64,000 nt of DNA from Brevundimonas lutea (GTDB taxonomy: Bacteria; Pseudomonadota; Alphaproteobacteria; Caulobacterales; Caulobacteraceae): NCBI RefSeq assembly GCF_003704105.1, contig NZ_QUOQ01000005.1, positions 248,001 to 312,000 of the forward strand. The letters run 5' to 3'. This document shows, one piece after another, positions 29,671 through 37,763 of this stretch. Numbering within the stretch: the first letter of the stretch is position 1; each line of letters starts with the position of its first letter. The position numbers and the translations under genes were made by a program. The notes under the pieces were generated by a model. It searched no databases. It had not been told where the DNA came from and saw only the letters and a list, made by a program, of their open reading frames with translations.

Positions 29671-30363
29671 ATGACGTCCGCCCCCAGCCTGACCCTGCAC
29701 CACTATCCCTTCCACCCGGCCTCGCGCGCGGCGAGGCTGGCCCTGGGCGAAGCGCGGCTGGCGTTCAGCGAGACCATCGTGAAGCCGTGGGAGGCCGACT
29801 GTCCGCTGAGCCGCCTCAGCCCCAACGGCATGCCGCCGGTGGTCGAAGTGCATGAGCGCGGCCAGACCCTGGTGCTGGTCGAACTGGACGCCATCCTCGG
29901 CTGGCTGGAGGATCGCGCCCCCGAACCCTTCCTGCTGCCCGCCGATCCGGCCGGCCGCGCTGAGGTCCGCCGTCTGGTCGCCTTCTTCGAGCGCCGCTTC
30001 ACCGACGAGGTCGATGGCGTGCTGCTGCACGAGCGGATGGAGAAGGCCCTGATGCGGCTGGGCCCGCCCGACGCCAAACAGCTGCGCGCCGGCCGCGAGA
30101 CCTTGCGCGAACACATCGCCCTGCTGGAGGTGCTGGCCGGCGAACGCGACTGGCTGGCTGGCCGCCGGATGAGCGCGGCCGATCTGGTCTGCGCGGCGCA
30201 TCTGTCCGTCCTCGACTATTTCGGCGAGGTTCCCTGGAAACAGGCCCCGGCGCTCAAGGAGTGGTATTCCAAGATCAAGTCGCGCCCGACCCTGCGCCCC
30301 CTGTTGTCGGACCGCTTCCCAGGCGTCATGCCCTCGGCGCACTATACCGATCTGGATTTCTGA
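29671..30363 (+). CDS. fzlA: Glutathione S-transferase-fold protein, FzlA-like
   Basis: The 230-residue protein has a thioredoxin-like N-terminal domain (LHHYPFHPASRAARLALGEA, SPNGMPPVVEV, VELDAILGWLED) and a helical C-terminal domain with RMSAADLVCAAHLSVLDYFG. The extreme C-terminus HYTDLDF and the VKPWE segment resemble FzlA, the Caulobacter GST homolog that binds FtsZ and controls constriction. There FzlA lacks normal GSH-transferase activity. The gene is 11 nt ahead of queG. The FzlA assignment is inferred; an ordinary GST remains possible. Confidence 0.7.
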   Translation: MTSAPSLTLHHYPFHPASRAARLALGEARLAFSETIVKPWEADCPLSRLSPNGMPPVVEVHERGQTLVLVELDAILGWLEDRAPEPFLLPADPAGRAEVRRLVAFFERRFTDEVDGVLLHERMEKALMRLGPPDAKQLRAGRETLREHIALLEVLAGERDWLAGRRMSAADLVCAAHLSVLDYFGEVPWKQAPALKEWYSKIKSRPTLRPLLSDRFPGVMPSAHYTDLDF

Positions 30364-30374
30364 AGGACCGACCC

Positions 30375-31559
30375 TTGGCCGCCGATCCGCGCGACGCCAT
30401 CCGGGCCCGCGCCGAGGCGCTGGGTTTCGAGGCCTGCCGCTTCGCCTCGGCCTCCGAGCCGTGGGACGCGGGCGAGCGGCTGCGCCATTTCGTCGAGGCG
30501 GGGCGGCATGGCGAAATGGGCTGGATGGAGCGGACCCTGGATCGCCGCGCACACCCCACCGCCATGTGGTCCGAGGCCCGGACCGCTATCGTTCTGGGCA
30601 TGAACTACGGCCCGCCGGACGACCCCTTACCCCAACTCGCCGACCGCTCGCGCGGCTATCTGTCGGTCTATGCCCGGGGCGACGACTACCATGACTTGAT
30701 CAAGGGGCGGCTCAAGGAGCTGGCCGGCCTTGTCGCCGCCCGCACCGGACAGGACGTCAAGGTTTTCGTGGACACCGCGCCCCTGCTGGAAAAGCCTCTC
30801 GCCCAGCGCGCGGGCCTCGGCTGGCAGGGCAAACACACCAATGTCCTGTCGCGCGATCATGGCAGCTGGCTGTTTCTCGGCGTCATCCTCAGCGCCGCCC
30901 AGCTCGAGCCTGACGCGCCGGAGGGCGAGCACTGCGGCTCCTGCACGGCCTGTCTCGACGCCTGCCCGACCAACGCCTTTCCCGCGCCGTTCCAGCTGGA
31001 TGCGCGGCGGTGCCTGTCCTATCTCACCATAGAATTCGCCGGACACTGGCCCGAGGAGTTCCGCGTCGCGACCGGGGCGCGCATCTATGGCTGCGACGAC
31101 TGCCTGGCTGTCTGTCCCTGGAACAAGTTCGCCCAGGAAGCGCGGGAGGGGCGGCTGCAGGCGCGAGACGCCCTGGTGTCCCCGTCACTGGCCGACCTCG
31201 CCGCCCTAGACGACGCGGCCTTCCGCGCCCTGTTCGCCAAGAGCCCGGTCAAGCGCATCGGCCACGCCCGCTTCCTCAGGAACGTGCTCTACGCCATCGG
31301 CAATTCGGGCGACCAAGCGCTGCTCGAGGTCGCCCACGCCCGGCTAAATCATGATGACCCTGTGGTGGCGGATGCTGCGCGGTGGGCGGTGGGGAGGTTG
31401 GAAGCAGCCAGCCAATCTCCCTCCCCGGCAGGGGAGGGATGTCGGCGCGCCAGCGACGACGGGGTGGGAGCGGCCGGCGACCCAGGACGCACCCCCACCC
31501 GGTCGGCTCCGCCGACCACCCTCCCCCGAGGGGGAGGGAGAGGGCCTAGCGCCCCGTAA
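30375..31559 (+). CDS. queG: Epoxyqueuosine reductase
   Basis: QueG reduces epoxyqueuosine to queuosine in tRNA, using cobalamin and two [4Fe-4S] clusters. The 394-residue product has VDTAPLLEKPLAQRAGLGWQGKHTN, the first cluster motif CGSCTACLDACPTNAF and the second CDDCLAVCPWNKFA, then a HEAT-like tail (RIGHARFLRNVLYAIGNSGD). TTG 30375 is the start, with AAGGA 7 nt upstream. From about residue 348 on, the C-terminus (SPSPAGEG...) is encoded by an interspersed repeat, so about 47 residues are not ancestral. It overlaps the convergent enoyl-CoA hydratase by 14 bp. Confidence 0.94.
   Translation: MAADPRDAIRARAEALGFEACRFASASEPWDAGERLRHFVEAGRHGEMGWMERTLDRRAHPTAMWSEARTAIVLGMNYGPPDDPLPQLADRSRGYLSVYARGDDYHDLIKGRLKELAGLVAARTGQDVKVFVDTAPLLEKPLAQRAGLGWQGKHTNVLSRDHGSWLFLGVILSAAQLEPDAPEGEHCGSCTACLDACPTNAFPAPFQLDARRCLSYLTIEFAGHWPEEFRVATGARIYGCDDCLAVCPWNKFAQEAREGRLQARDALVSPSLADLAALDDAAFRALFAKSPVKRIGHARFLRNVLYAIGNSGDQALLEVAHARLNHDDPVVADAARWAVGRLEAASQSPSPAGEGCRRASDDGVGAAGDPGRTPTRSAPPTTLPRGGGRGPSAP
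31416..31544. repeat. MITE-like nested palindrome at the queG 3' end
   Basis: An element of about 128 bp has roughly 50-bp inverted arms (31416-31468 and about 31494-31541). Each arm contains its own palindrome (CCCTCCCC...GGGGAGGG and CCCTCCCCC...GGGGGAGGG) and a GTCGGC...GGGTGGG section. This is the structure of short dispersed repeats common in Brevundimonas/Caulobacter-type genomes. It lies exactly between two convergent genes, supplies the last 47 codons of queG and ends 1 nt before the stop codon of the hydratase. It may serve as a bidirectional terminator. Confidence 0.7.
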
Positions 31560-32352
31560 AGCTCGGCTTCCGCTTCTCCACGAACGCCGCCATGCCTTCC
31601 TTCTGGTCCTCGAAGGCGAACAGGCTGTGGAACAGCCGGCGCTCGAACTGCACGCCCTGGGTCAGGGTCGTCTCCAGCGCGGCGTTGACCATCTCCTTGT
31701 TGGCCATGACGGCCAGCGGGCTTTGCGCGGCGATGCGGGCGGCGATCTTGCGCGCCTCGTCCATCAGCGTCTCGTGCGGGAACACACGCGACGCCAGCCC
31801 GGCGCGCTCGGCCTCGGCCGCGTCCATCATCCGGGCGGTCAGCACCATGTCCATGGCCTTGGCCTTGCCCACCAGCCGGGTCAGCCGCTGCGACCCGCCG
31901 ATGCCCGGCGCCACGCCCAGGTTGATCTCCGGCTGGCCGAACTTCGCCTTGTCCGAGGCCACGATGAAGTCGCACAGCATGGCCAGTTCGCAGCCGCCGC
32001 CCAAGGCGAAGCCGTTGACCGCCGCGATGATCGGCTTTCTGAACCGCGTGATCCGGTCGTGGCCCAGGGCGAAGAAATTGCCCGCATACATCTGGGCATA
32101 GGTCTGGTCGGCCATCTCCTTGATGTCGGCCCCGGCCGCGAACGCCTTGTCGCCCGACCCGGTCAGGATCAGGCAGCGCACCGTGTCGTCCTGCTCGACC
32201 GCATCCAGAAACGCCGCCAGATCCTTGAACAGCGCCGAATTCAACGCATTCAGCGCCTCGGGCCGGTTCAGCGTCACCACCGCATAGCCGTCGGCGTGAC
32301 GCTCGATCAGCAGGGTGTCATATCGGTCTTGGGGGGTGGGGGCGGCGGTCAT
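31546..32352 (-). CDS. Enoyl-CoA hydratase
   Basis: The 268-residue crotonase-fold enzyme hydrates 2-enoyl-CoA in beta-oxidation. It has the oxyanion-hole AFAAGADIKEM and GFALGGGCELAMLCD, with catalytic Glu, and the second Glu in GQPEINLGVAPGIGGSQRLTRLVG. This fits a short-chain FadB/PaaF-type hydratase. The gene is complete and stands alone, with a repeat element at its 3' end. Confidence 0.94.
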   Translation of the reverse strand: MTAAPTPQDRYDTLLIERHADGYAVVTLNRPEALNALNSALFKDLAAFLDAVEQDDTVRCLILTGSGDKAFAAGADIKEMADQTYAQMYAGNFFALGHDRITRFRKPIIAAVNGFALGGGCELAMLCDFIVASDKAKFGQPEINLGVAPGIGGSQRLTRLVGKAKAMDMVLTARMMDAAEAERAGLASRVFPHETLMDEARKIAARIAAQSPLAVMANKEMVNAALETTLTQGVQFERRLFHSLFAFEDQKEGMAAFVEKRKPSFTGR

Positions 32353-32390
32353 GGCGGTCTCCGTGGCGGTGGCCGGGGAGGTCTAGCGCC

Positions 32391-32609
32391 TCACCCCTCC
32401 CACTGGAACACCTCGCCGATTTCGACGCCGAACACCTGGGCGATGCGAAAGGCGGCCTCCAGGCTGGGCGAATATTTGCCCTGCTCGATGGCGACGATGG
32501 TCTGGCGGGTCATGCCGATGCGCTGGGCCAGTTCGGCCTGGGTCATCTCGCCGGCATGAAAGCGCAGCGTGCGGATGCTGTTCCGGATCGGCGGCGGCGC
32601 CTTGCCCAT
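32391..32609 (-). CDS. Small XRE-family transcriptional regulator
   Basis: The 72-residue protein is almost entirely one helix-turn-helix: [60 protein letters not shown]. It belongs to the group with an RQTI recognition helix that is often encoded next to small membrane proteins. Its ATG overlaps the stop of the upstream membrane gene by 1 nt (TGATG), so translation is coupled. It probably controls its own operon through the palindromes at 33615-33644. Confidence 0.9.
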   Translation of the reverse strand: MGKAPPPIRNSIRTLRFHAGEMTQAELAQRIGMTRQTIVAIEQGKYSPSLEAAFRIAQVFGVEIGEVFQWEG

Positions 32610-33106
32610 CAGCGTCCCCGGCGCAGGAAAACGATCAGCGCGCCATAATGGGCCAGTTCCGCCAGCACCAGCGCCGCCACCGCGCCGTTGGCGAACAGCA
32701 CCAGTCCGTTGGACAGCACCAGCGACAGCAGGGTACCGGTCCGCTCCGCCAGCCCCGCGCCGCCGAACGCCCCGAAGCCAAAGCCCAACACCGCCAGGCA
32801 GAAGATCAGCACGATCAGCACCCCGTGCGCGATCCGCGTCGCCCTCAGCCCCGCCCAGGCCTCCCGCTCGTCGCGCGCGCCCCGGTCCGATTTGCGCGAC
32901 ATGACCTCGACCAGGATCCCGGACGCCACCGCGACTACGATGGACAGGACGACGGCCAGAACGAAGGTCGCGCCCATCGCGCCCACGAACCCCTGCTCGG
33001 TGATCGCCCCCGACAGGGCTCGCGTCGCCAGCACCCAGAAATACCAGCCCCAGACGGCGGCCACCGACACCAGTTCGGCCCAGGCAGACTTCTCGCGATA
33101 GGACAT
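32609..33106 (-). CDS. Four-helix membrane protein, paralog of its upstream neighbour
   Basis: The 165-residue protein has four predicted transmembrane helices ([82 protein letters not shown]) and a charged loop ([22 protein letters not shown]). It begins MSYREKSAW, matching MSFREQTAW of the preceding gene, and shares its layout. GAGGAGG precedes the ATG by 8 nt. It sits between its paralog and the XRE regulator gene and is coupled to the latter. Confidence 0.8.
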   Translation of the reverse strand: MSYREKSAWAELVSVAAVWGWYFWVLATRALSGAITEQGFVGAMGATFVLAVVLSIVVAVASGILVEVMSRKSDRGARDEREAWAGLRATRIAHGVLIVLIFCLAVLGFGFGAFGGAGLAERTGTLLSLVLSNGLVLFANGAVAALVLAELAHYGALIVFLRRGR

Positions 33107-33119
33107 GGAACAAGCCTCC

Positions 33120-33596
33120 TCAGAAGCCGCGTCGATAGAGGCGCAGCACCACCACGCAGCGGACCATTTCCGCCAGACCGATGCTCATGACCAACAGGGT
33201 CGCCACGATCAGCGCGCCGATGGCCGGCGAGATTTCGACCAGGGCGCTCAACGTCCCCGACCTGAGGCCCGACGACACCGCGATCATCACTCCCGCGACG
33301 AGCACCACCGACCAGATCAGCACCTGATAGGCCTGCGCGGCGCCGGTCCGCGCCACCAACTGTTCGCGCTCGTCGTCCGGCTCGTCGCTTTCGGCCCAGG
33401 GCATGCGCCGAGCGGCCAGGCTTAATCCGGCTTGGACCGCCGCGCAGACCAACGCTCCCGAGACCAGCAAGCCGACGAAATAGCTGCTCTCGGTCCGCGC
33501 CTCCGCGACCGCCAGATACAGGCCGAACGCGTACCACAGCCAAAAGGCGCCCATGGCGGCCAGCCCGATCCAGGCTGTCTGTTCACGAAAGCTCAT
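33120..33596 (-). CDS. Four-helix membrane protein, first gene of the XRE operon
   Basis: The 158-residue protein has four transmembrane segments (IGLAAMGAFWLWYAFGLYLAV, YFVGLLVSGALVCAAVQAGLSL, LIWSVVLVAGVMIAVSS, SPAIGALIVATLLVMSIGLAEMVRC) and an acidic loop with DEPDDEREQLVARTG. The DERE loop and the MSFREQTAW start are shared with the next gene. AAGGAG lies 6 nt before the ATG at 33596, so 10 extra upstream residues are excluded. Palindromic candidate operators lie directly upstream. Function is unknown. Confidence 0.8.
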   Translation of the reverse strand: MSFREQTAWIGLAAMGAFWLWYAFGLYLAVAEARTESSYFVGLLVSGALVCAAVQAGLSLAARRMPWAESDEPDDEREQLVARTGAAQAYQVLIWSVVLVAGVMIAVSSGLRSGTLSALVEISPAIGALIVATLLVMSIGLAEMVRCVVVLRLYRRGF

Positions 33597-33614
33597 CGCC
33601 GTCTCCTTCGGGCA

Positions 33615-33624
33615 GAGACGTCTC
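33615..33624. promoter_or_regulatory. Palindrome GAGACGTCTC, promoter-proximal operator candidate
   Basis: This perfect 10-bp palindrome sits 18 nt before the first codon of the membrane-protein/XRE operon. It shares AGAC...GTCT half-sites with the larger palindrome 7 bp further upstream, so the two may be bound together by the XRE regulator. Confidence 0.4.
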
Positions 33625-33631
33625 ATAAAGC

Positions 33632-33644
33632 AGACATAATGTCT
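33632..33644. promoter_or_regulatory. Palindrome AGACATAATGTCT, candidate XRE operator
   Basis: A perfect inverted repeat (6-bp arms, 1-bp centre) lies 35 nt upstream of the operon, in the only AT-rich stretch of the region (ACATAATGTCTAATATTATTT). The size and spacing suit a dimeric XRE repressor overlapping a promoter. The link to the regulator is inferred from position. Confidence 0.5.
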
Positions 33645-33683
33645 AATATTATTTACACGAAGACCGCTGTCCGGATTCGCGGT

Positions 33684-34511
33684 TCACACCGCCAGGCACA
33701 CCACCCGCGCCACTTTCAGGTTTCGCCGCAGCGTCTCCGAGACCCGACCATAGTTGTCGACCGTCATGGCCCGGGCGATCGCGCCGTCGCCTCGGGCGAC
33801 GCCCCGCACGGCGGGGCCCAGGGTGTCCGGCGCGGTGGTGTAGATGCGGCCCCGGCGCGGCGCCTCGGCGATGGTGACGGCGATCACCCGGCCCTCGCGA
33901 TCCAGGGCCGGTCCGCCTGACAGGCCGGACAGCGTACCGTCCAGACCCCGGCTGCGACCCGCCTCGGCCCACGCCAGCACCGGCTCGTCCCGCGCGCCGC
34001 GGCCCCGCACCCGCAGGGTCTCGCGACCCAGCAGACGGGTGGTCACCTCGCCCGGTCGTCCTTGCGGATAGCCGGGATGGAAAGCGCGCTGGCCCCGACG
34101 CAGCGGCGCATCCACCGCCACCGGAAGGGGCGCGGGGCCACCCTCGGTGATCAGCATGGCGACGTCGGCGCGAGGCGCCAGACGCATGTCGGCGGCGATG
34201 GCCTGGCCGCCGCCCACCACCAGGGCCGGCTGGCGACAGCCCTCGACGACGTGCCGGGCCGTCAGCCACAGGCCTTCCGAGGCGATGGCGAAGGCGGTGC
34301 CCGACTGAGGCTGGAACGGTCCGTCGGGGGCGTCGACCACCACGGTCGGATCGAACGGCGTCAAGGGGCCCAGCAGGGGGCCCTCGGCCGGATCGGCATG
34401 AGCCTCGGGGGAGGGCGCCTCGATGCTTTCGCGGCGGCTCAAGGCGGCGACCAGGATGGCGATGACGATGGCCGCATAGACCGCCCAGTCCGGCAGGCGG
34501 GGAAAGGTCAT
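33684..34511 (-). CDS. Membrane-anchored trypsin-like serine protease
   Basis: The 275-residue protein has an N-terminal transmembrane anchor (VYAAIVIAILVAALS) and a chymotrypsin-fold domain. Catalytic residues are His in LTARHVVEG, Asp in RADVAMLI and Ser in GLSGGPAL, preceded by SGTAFAIA. No PDZ domain follows, so it is a stand-alone periplasmic trypsin-like protease or a degenerate relative of DegP. It lies 4 nt after the DUF350 gene and is cotranscribed with it. Confidence 0.82.
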   Translation of the reverse strand: MTFPRLPDWAVYAAIVIAILVAALSRRESIEAPSPEAHADPAEGPLLGPLTPFDPTVVVDAPDGPFQPQSGTAFAIASEGLWLTARHVVEGCRQPALVVGGGQAIAADMRLAPRADVAMLITEGGPAPLPVAVDAPLRRGQRAFHPGYPQGRPGEVTTRLLGRETLRVRGRGARDEPVLAWAEAGRSRGLDGTLSGLSGGPALDREGRVIAVTIAEAPRRGRIYTTAPDTLGPAVRGVARGDGAIARAMTVDNYGRVSETLRRNLKVARVVCLAV

Positions 34512-34515
34512 GGCG

Positions 34516-34959
34516 TCAGCCGCTCAGCGCCGCGGCCAGCACCAGGGCGGTGGCCAGCTTGGCCGCGAACAGCACGATGCCGGCCGAGACCTCGGCCTCG
34601 ACGATGCGCTTCGCCAGCCCCGGCAGAAGCAGATCCACGATACGGAAGGCCAGCAGCTGCAGCACCAGGGTGGCCGCGCCCCAGATCAGGATGTCGCGCA
34701 GAGAGGTCGAGGCCGACAGCGACACCGCCAGCGGAATGGCCAGGCCCAACAGCACCCCGGCGAAGGCCAGGGCGGCGGCGACATTGCCGCGCCTCAGCTG
34801 CTCCAGCTCCTTCCACGGCGTCATCAGGCTGTAGATCACCACCCCGGTCAGCAGCAGCGCCAGCGTCGCCGCCCCATGCGCCAGCGTCACCGGAAAGCCG
34901 GTGGCGAAGGCCTGGACTTCCGGGCTGCTGAGGCCGGGGACGAGGGTGGACGAGGCCAT
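34516..34959 (-). CDS. DUF350 membrane protein
   Basis: The 147-residue protein has four hydrophobic segments in two repeated halves, typical of the DUF350 family: TLALLLTGVVIYSLMTPWKELEQLRRGNVAAALAFAGVLLGLAIPLAVSL, then LVLQLLAFRIVDLLLPGLAKRIVEAEVSAGIVLFAAKLATALVLAAAL. The ATG at 34959 is preferred over an upstream frame that adds unconserved residues. Family function is poorly known. It probably forms an operon with the downstream protease. Confidence 0.8.
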   Translation of the reverse strand: MASSTLVPGLSSPEVQAFATGFPVTLAHGAATLALLLTGVVIYSLMTPWKELEQLRRGNVAAALAFAGVLLGLAIPLAVSLSASTSLRDILIWGAATLVLQLLAFRIVDLLLPGLAKRIVEAEVSAGIVLFAAKLATALVLAAALSG

Positions 34960-35056
34960 GACGCTCTGCGGTTGCGGACCCCGCCCGTCTGCCCCATTGG
35001 CGCCGCAATCCGCAAGCGCCACGGCGCCACACCCGGTCAGGAATGATGTCGGGGTG

Positions 35057-35350
35057 TTACGTGAGCGGGGCGTCACTCGTCCGCGTGGGAATTCCCGACG
35101 GCGAAGCTTTCGGCTTTGGGGTGCTGCGAGTTTTTTTGGCCAACCTCAATATTTCGGCCCGACTGTTGTGACCTTCCGCAGTACCGCGTCGCAATCGCCG
35201 ACCAACCCACAGCGCAATCGGAATCGTGACGGCGAGAAACGTGAAGACAGTGGCCGGCCCATTATGCGTGAAGTGCCAGGAAAGGAAGGCGCACCAAGCG
35301 ACAAAGAGCGCCCAGCCCCACCAGAAAGGACCTGCGACTTTCCCTGTCAC
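35057..35350 (-). CDS. Small two-helix membrane protein coupled to rlmN
   Basis: The 97-residue frame starts at GTG 35350, overlapping the rlmN TGA as GTGA. It has two hydrophobic segments ([19 protein letters not shown] and [23 protein letters not shown]) and a basic C-terminal tail with [15 protein letters not shown]. No family is recognised. The coupling and the clear transmembrane pattern argue that it is real, although the longer antisense frames here are not. Confidence 0.6.
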   Translation of the reverse strand: MTGKVAGPFWWGWALFVAWCAFLSWHFTHNGPATVFTFLAVTIPIALWVGRRLRRGTAEGHNSRAEILRLAKKTRSTPKPKASPSGIPTRTSDAPLT

Positions 35351-36498
35351 GCCGCCGCCTGCTCCGCCCGTCTGACGCTCGCCCGCACCTTCTCGCTCTC
35401 GCTCTTCAGCTGCCCACAGGCGGCGAGGATGTCGCGGCCGCGGGGGGTGCGGATCGGCGAGGCGTAGCCGGCCTTGTTCAGGATCGCCGCGAACCGTTCG
35501 ATGGTCTTCCAGTCCGAGCATTCATAATCGGTGCCCGGCCACGGGTTGAAGGGGATCAGATTGACCTTGGCGGGGATGCCCTTGATCAGGTCCAGCAGGG
35601 CGCGCGCCTCTTCGGGGCTGTCGTTGACGCCCTTGAGCATCACGTACTCGAACGTCACCCGCCGCGCGTTGGACAGGCCGGGATAGGCCCGGATGCCGGC
35701 CATCAGCTGAGCCAGGTCGTACTTCTTGTTCAGCGGCACCAGCACGTCGCGCAAGGGATCGTTGGTGGCGTGCAGGCTGATCGCCAGCATGGCCTGGGTG
35801 CGTTCGCCCAGCGCCTGAAGCTGCGGCACGACGCCCGAGGTCGAGACGGTGATCCGACGCCGCGACAGGGCGATGCCCTCATTGTCCGAGATGATGTCGA
35901 TCGCGTCGGCGACGTGGTCGAGATTATAGAGCGGCTCGCCCATGCCCATGAAGACGATGTTGGACAGGCGCCGGTCTTCCTTGGGCGACGGCCATTCTTC
36001 CAGGTCGTCGCGCGCCACCTGGACCTGGGCCACGATCTCGGCGGCGGTCAGGTTGCGGACCAGCTTCTGCGTCCCCGTATGGCAGAAGGTGCAGTTCAGG
36101 GTGCAGCCCACCTGAGAAGACACGCACAGCGCCCCGGCCCGGCCGACGTCAGGAATATAGACGGTCTCGATCTCGATGCCCGGCGCGGTGCGGATCAGCC
36201 ACTTGCGGGTGCCGTCCTTGGACACCTGTCGCTCGACGATCTCGGGGCGGGCCAGAGTGAAATGCTCGGCCAGTTTCGCCTGCATGTCCTTGGCGACATT
36301 GCTCATGGCCGCGAAGTCGGTGACGCCGAAATGATGGATCCAGTCCCACACCTGGCTGGCCCGCATCTTGGCCTTCTCGGGCGGGCAGACACCGGCCTCG
36401 ATCAGCGCCTGGCGCAGGCCCTCGCGCGTCAGACCACTGAGGTTGACGGGGGCCGAAACGGCGGGCGCGGCGCGCGTGAGATCGAGCGTGACGCTCAA
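35347..36498 (-). CDS. rlmN: 23S rRNA (adenine2503-C2)/tRNA methyltransferase
   Basis: RlmN is a radical-SAM enzyme that methylates A2503 of 23S rRNA and A37 of some tRNAs. The 383-residue product has the CX3CX2C cluster in [11 protein letters not shown], the MGMGEPLYN motif, ISLHATND and a C-terminal [11 protein letters not shown] with the resolving Cys of the methyl-Cys mechanism. It starts at TTG 36498 with AGGA 8-9 nt upstream. The small membrane protein is translationally coupled at its end. Confidence 0.96.
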   Translation of the reverse strand: MSVTLDLTRAAPAVSAPVNLSGLTREGLRQALIEAGVCPPEKAKMRASQVWDWIHHFGVTDFAAMSNVAKDMQAKLAEHFTLARPEIVERQVSKDGTRKWLIRTAPGIEIETVYIPDVGRAGALCVSSQVGCTLNCTFCHTGTQKLVRNLTAAEIVAQVQVARDDLEEWPSPKEDRRLSNIVFMGMGEPLYNLDHVADAIDIISDNEGIALSRRRITVSTSGVVPQLQALGERTQAMLAISLHATNDPLRDVLVPLNKKYDLAQLMAGIRAYPGLSNARRVTFEYVMLKGVNDSPEEARALLDLIKGIPAKVNLIPFNPWPGTDYECSDWKTIERFAAILNKAGYASPIRTPRGRDILAACGQLKSESEKVRASVRRAEQAAA

Positions 36499-36643
36499 GG
36501 CGATGATCCTGAACGGGAAAGGGAGGCGGGCTTATATAGCACAAGATGGCGAAATGCGGGAGAGTGACGCCATGGCGGAGCCGCGACGCATCCGAGGCTG
36601 GCCCTTGTTCGGCGCGGCGCTGCTGGCTCCGGGGCTGTCGTGA

Positions 36644-37054
36644 GTGCTATTCGCCATCGGTGCGACGTTGATGAATCCGCCGACCCCCGCGAGCGGCGAG
36701 CCGATGGGGTTGATCTTGTCCTATGTTTGCATTGCCGGGCTCGTCACTCTCTGGGGTTCGGCTCCGGCGGCGGCCTTAGGCGGTTTGGTTCTTTACGGAC
36801 TTATCGACATTCCGGAGCCATGGGCGAGAGGCGTGCTAGCCCACATGGCTGGGGGCGCACTGGCCGCCGGGCTGTATTGCGTCATCGGGGTCGGATTGAC
36901 GAGATTCGCGGGTTTCCTGGGTTTCTTGCTTGCGCCGTGGGTCACTTTGGCGACGAGCGAGCTATCTGGCGACTTGTCCGGCATGGTCGCTAGTATCGTC
37001 GCGGCCGGCGCCGCCGCCGGCCTCCTTTATCACCGCCTCGCGCAAAGGGGCTGA
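36644..37054 (+). CDS. Hydrophobic membrane protein with an upstream in-frame TGA
   Basis: The 136-residue open part starts at GTG 36644 and has about four transmembrane segments (LILSYVCIAGLVTLWG, AAALGGLVLYGLIDI, GVLAHMAGGALAAGLYCVIGVGL, GFLGFLLAPWVTLATS). Immediately upstream in the same frame, ATG 36572 (with GGGAG 9 nt before it) encodes 23 residues ending WPLFGAALLAPGLS. A TGA follows at 36641, then VLFAIGATLM. Together these form one continuous transmembrane helix, so the gene looks nonsense-interrupted or dependent on reinitiation at TGAGTG. The region is somewhat less GC-rich than its neighbours. Function is unknown. Confidence 0.6.
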   Translation: MLFAIGATLMNPPTPASGEPMGLILSYVCIAGLVTLWGSAPAAALGGLVLYGLIDIPEPWARGVLAHMAGGALAAGLYCVIGVGLTRFAGFLGFLLAPWVTLATSELSGDLSGMVASIVAAGAAAGLLYHRLAQRG

Positions 37055-37060
37055 CAAGGC

Positions 37061-37085
37061 GGGCGGCATGACCTATATGCCGCCC
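37061..37085 (+). promoter_or_regulatory. Perfect hairpin in the rimP leader
   Basis: GGGCGGCAT at 37061-37069 pairs perfectly with ATGCCGCCC at 37077-37085 around a 7-nt loop. No T-run follows, so this is a structured leader element rather than a terminator. It stands 109 nt before the rimP start. Confidence 0.5.
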
Positions 37086-37120
37086 TACATCGTTAGACCG
37101 GCGTCCGACGGCGCCGATTG

Positions 37121-37156
37121 AAGCGGCGGCCCGGATGGCCTGCCGCTTTTGTTTTG
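37121..37156 (+). terminator. Terminator-like hairpin just before rimP (possible attenuator)
   Basis: AAGCGGC-GGCC (37121-37131) pairs with GGCC-T-GCCGCTT (37137-37148), with one bulged base, followed by TTGTTTTG. It ends at the rimP initiation region, so it either terminates upstream transcription or acts as an attenuator for the rimP-nusA-infB operon. NusA-controlled leader termination of this operon is known in E. coli. Confidence 0.65.
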
Positions 37157-37169
37157 TCCGAGACCCATT

Positions 37170-37763
37170 TTGCGCGCCAAGACCGCCGAAGACCGCCAGT
37201 TGCTGGAGATGATCGACCCCGTGGCCGAGAGCCTGGGGCTGGCCATCGTGCGCGTGCGGCTGATGGGCGGGACCCTGCGTCGCCGGCTGCAGATCATGGC
37301 CGAACGCCCCAGTGACCACGACATCTCGGTCGAACAGTGCGCCCGGCTCAGCCGCGCCGTGTCCGAGGTGCTGGACGCCGCCGACCCGATCGCCGGCGAA
37401 TATATGCTCGAGGTCTCCTCGCCCGGCATTGACCGGCCTCTGACCCGGCTGGAGGACTTCGACACCTTCCAGGGCCTGGAGGCGCGGCTCGAGACCGACC
37501 GGATGGTCGAGGGCCGCAAACGCTTCAAGGGCGTGGTGGCCGGGGTCGAGGACGACAATGTCGCCGTCGATCTGGACGGCGAGGACGACACCGCCCTGAT
37601 TCCCTTCGCCTGGCTGTCCGAGGCCAAGCTGGTGCTGAACGATGACCTGCTGAAGCGCGGCGCCGCCATCCGCGCGGCCCGCGGCGAACCCGAAGACGAC
37701 GGCCTGCCGGAAGGCGACGCCGACGAACCCCAACCCAAGACGACGACCAAGGACCCCCGCTGA
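37170..37763 (+). CDS. rimP: Ribosome maturation factor RimP
   Basis: RimP assists 30S subunit maturation. The 197-residue product begins [30 protein letters not shown] and has [27 protein letters not shown] and the signature [17 protein letters not shown], then an SH3-like C-terminal domain ([17 protein letters not shown]) and an acidic tail. TTG 37170 is chosen because it places RAKTAEDR at the N-terminus as in relatives; another TTG is 21 nt upstream. It overlaps nusA by TGATG, the first gene of the rimP-nusA-ylxR-infB run. Confidence 0.94.
   Translation: MRAKTAEDRQLLEMIDPVAESLGLAIVRVRLMGGTLRRRLQIMAERPSDHDISVEQCARLSRAVSEVLDAADPIAGEYMLEVSSPGIDRPLTRLEDFDTFQGLEARLETDRMVEGRKRFKGVVAGVEDDNVAVDLDGEDDTALIPFAWLSEAKLVLNDDLLKRGAAIRAARGEPEDDGLPEGDADEPQPKTTTKDPR

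Noticed and set aside
36641..36643. Selenocysteine at the in-frame TGA
   Set aside because: No SECIS-like hairpin could be recognised after the codon and no selenoprotein family fits a transmembrane helix position.
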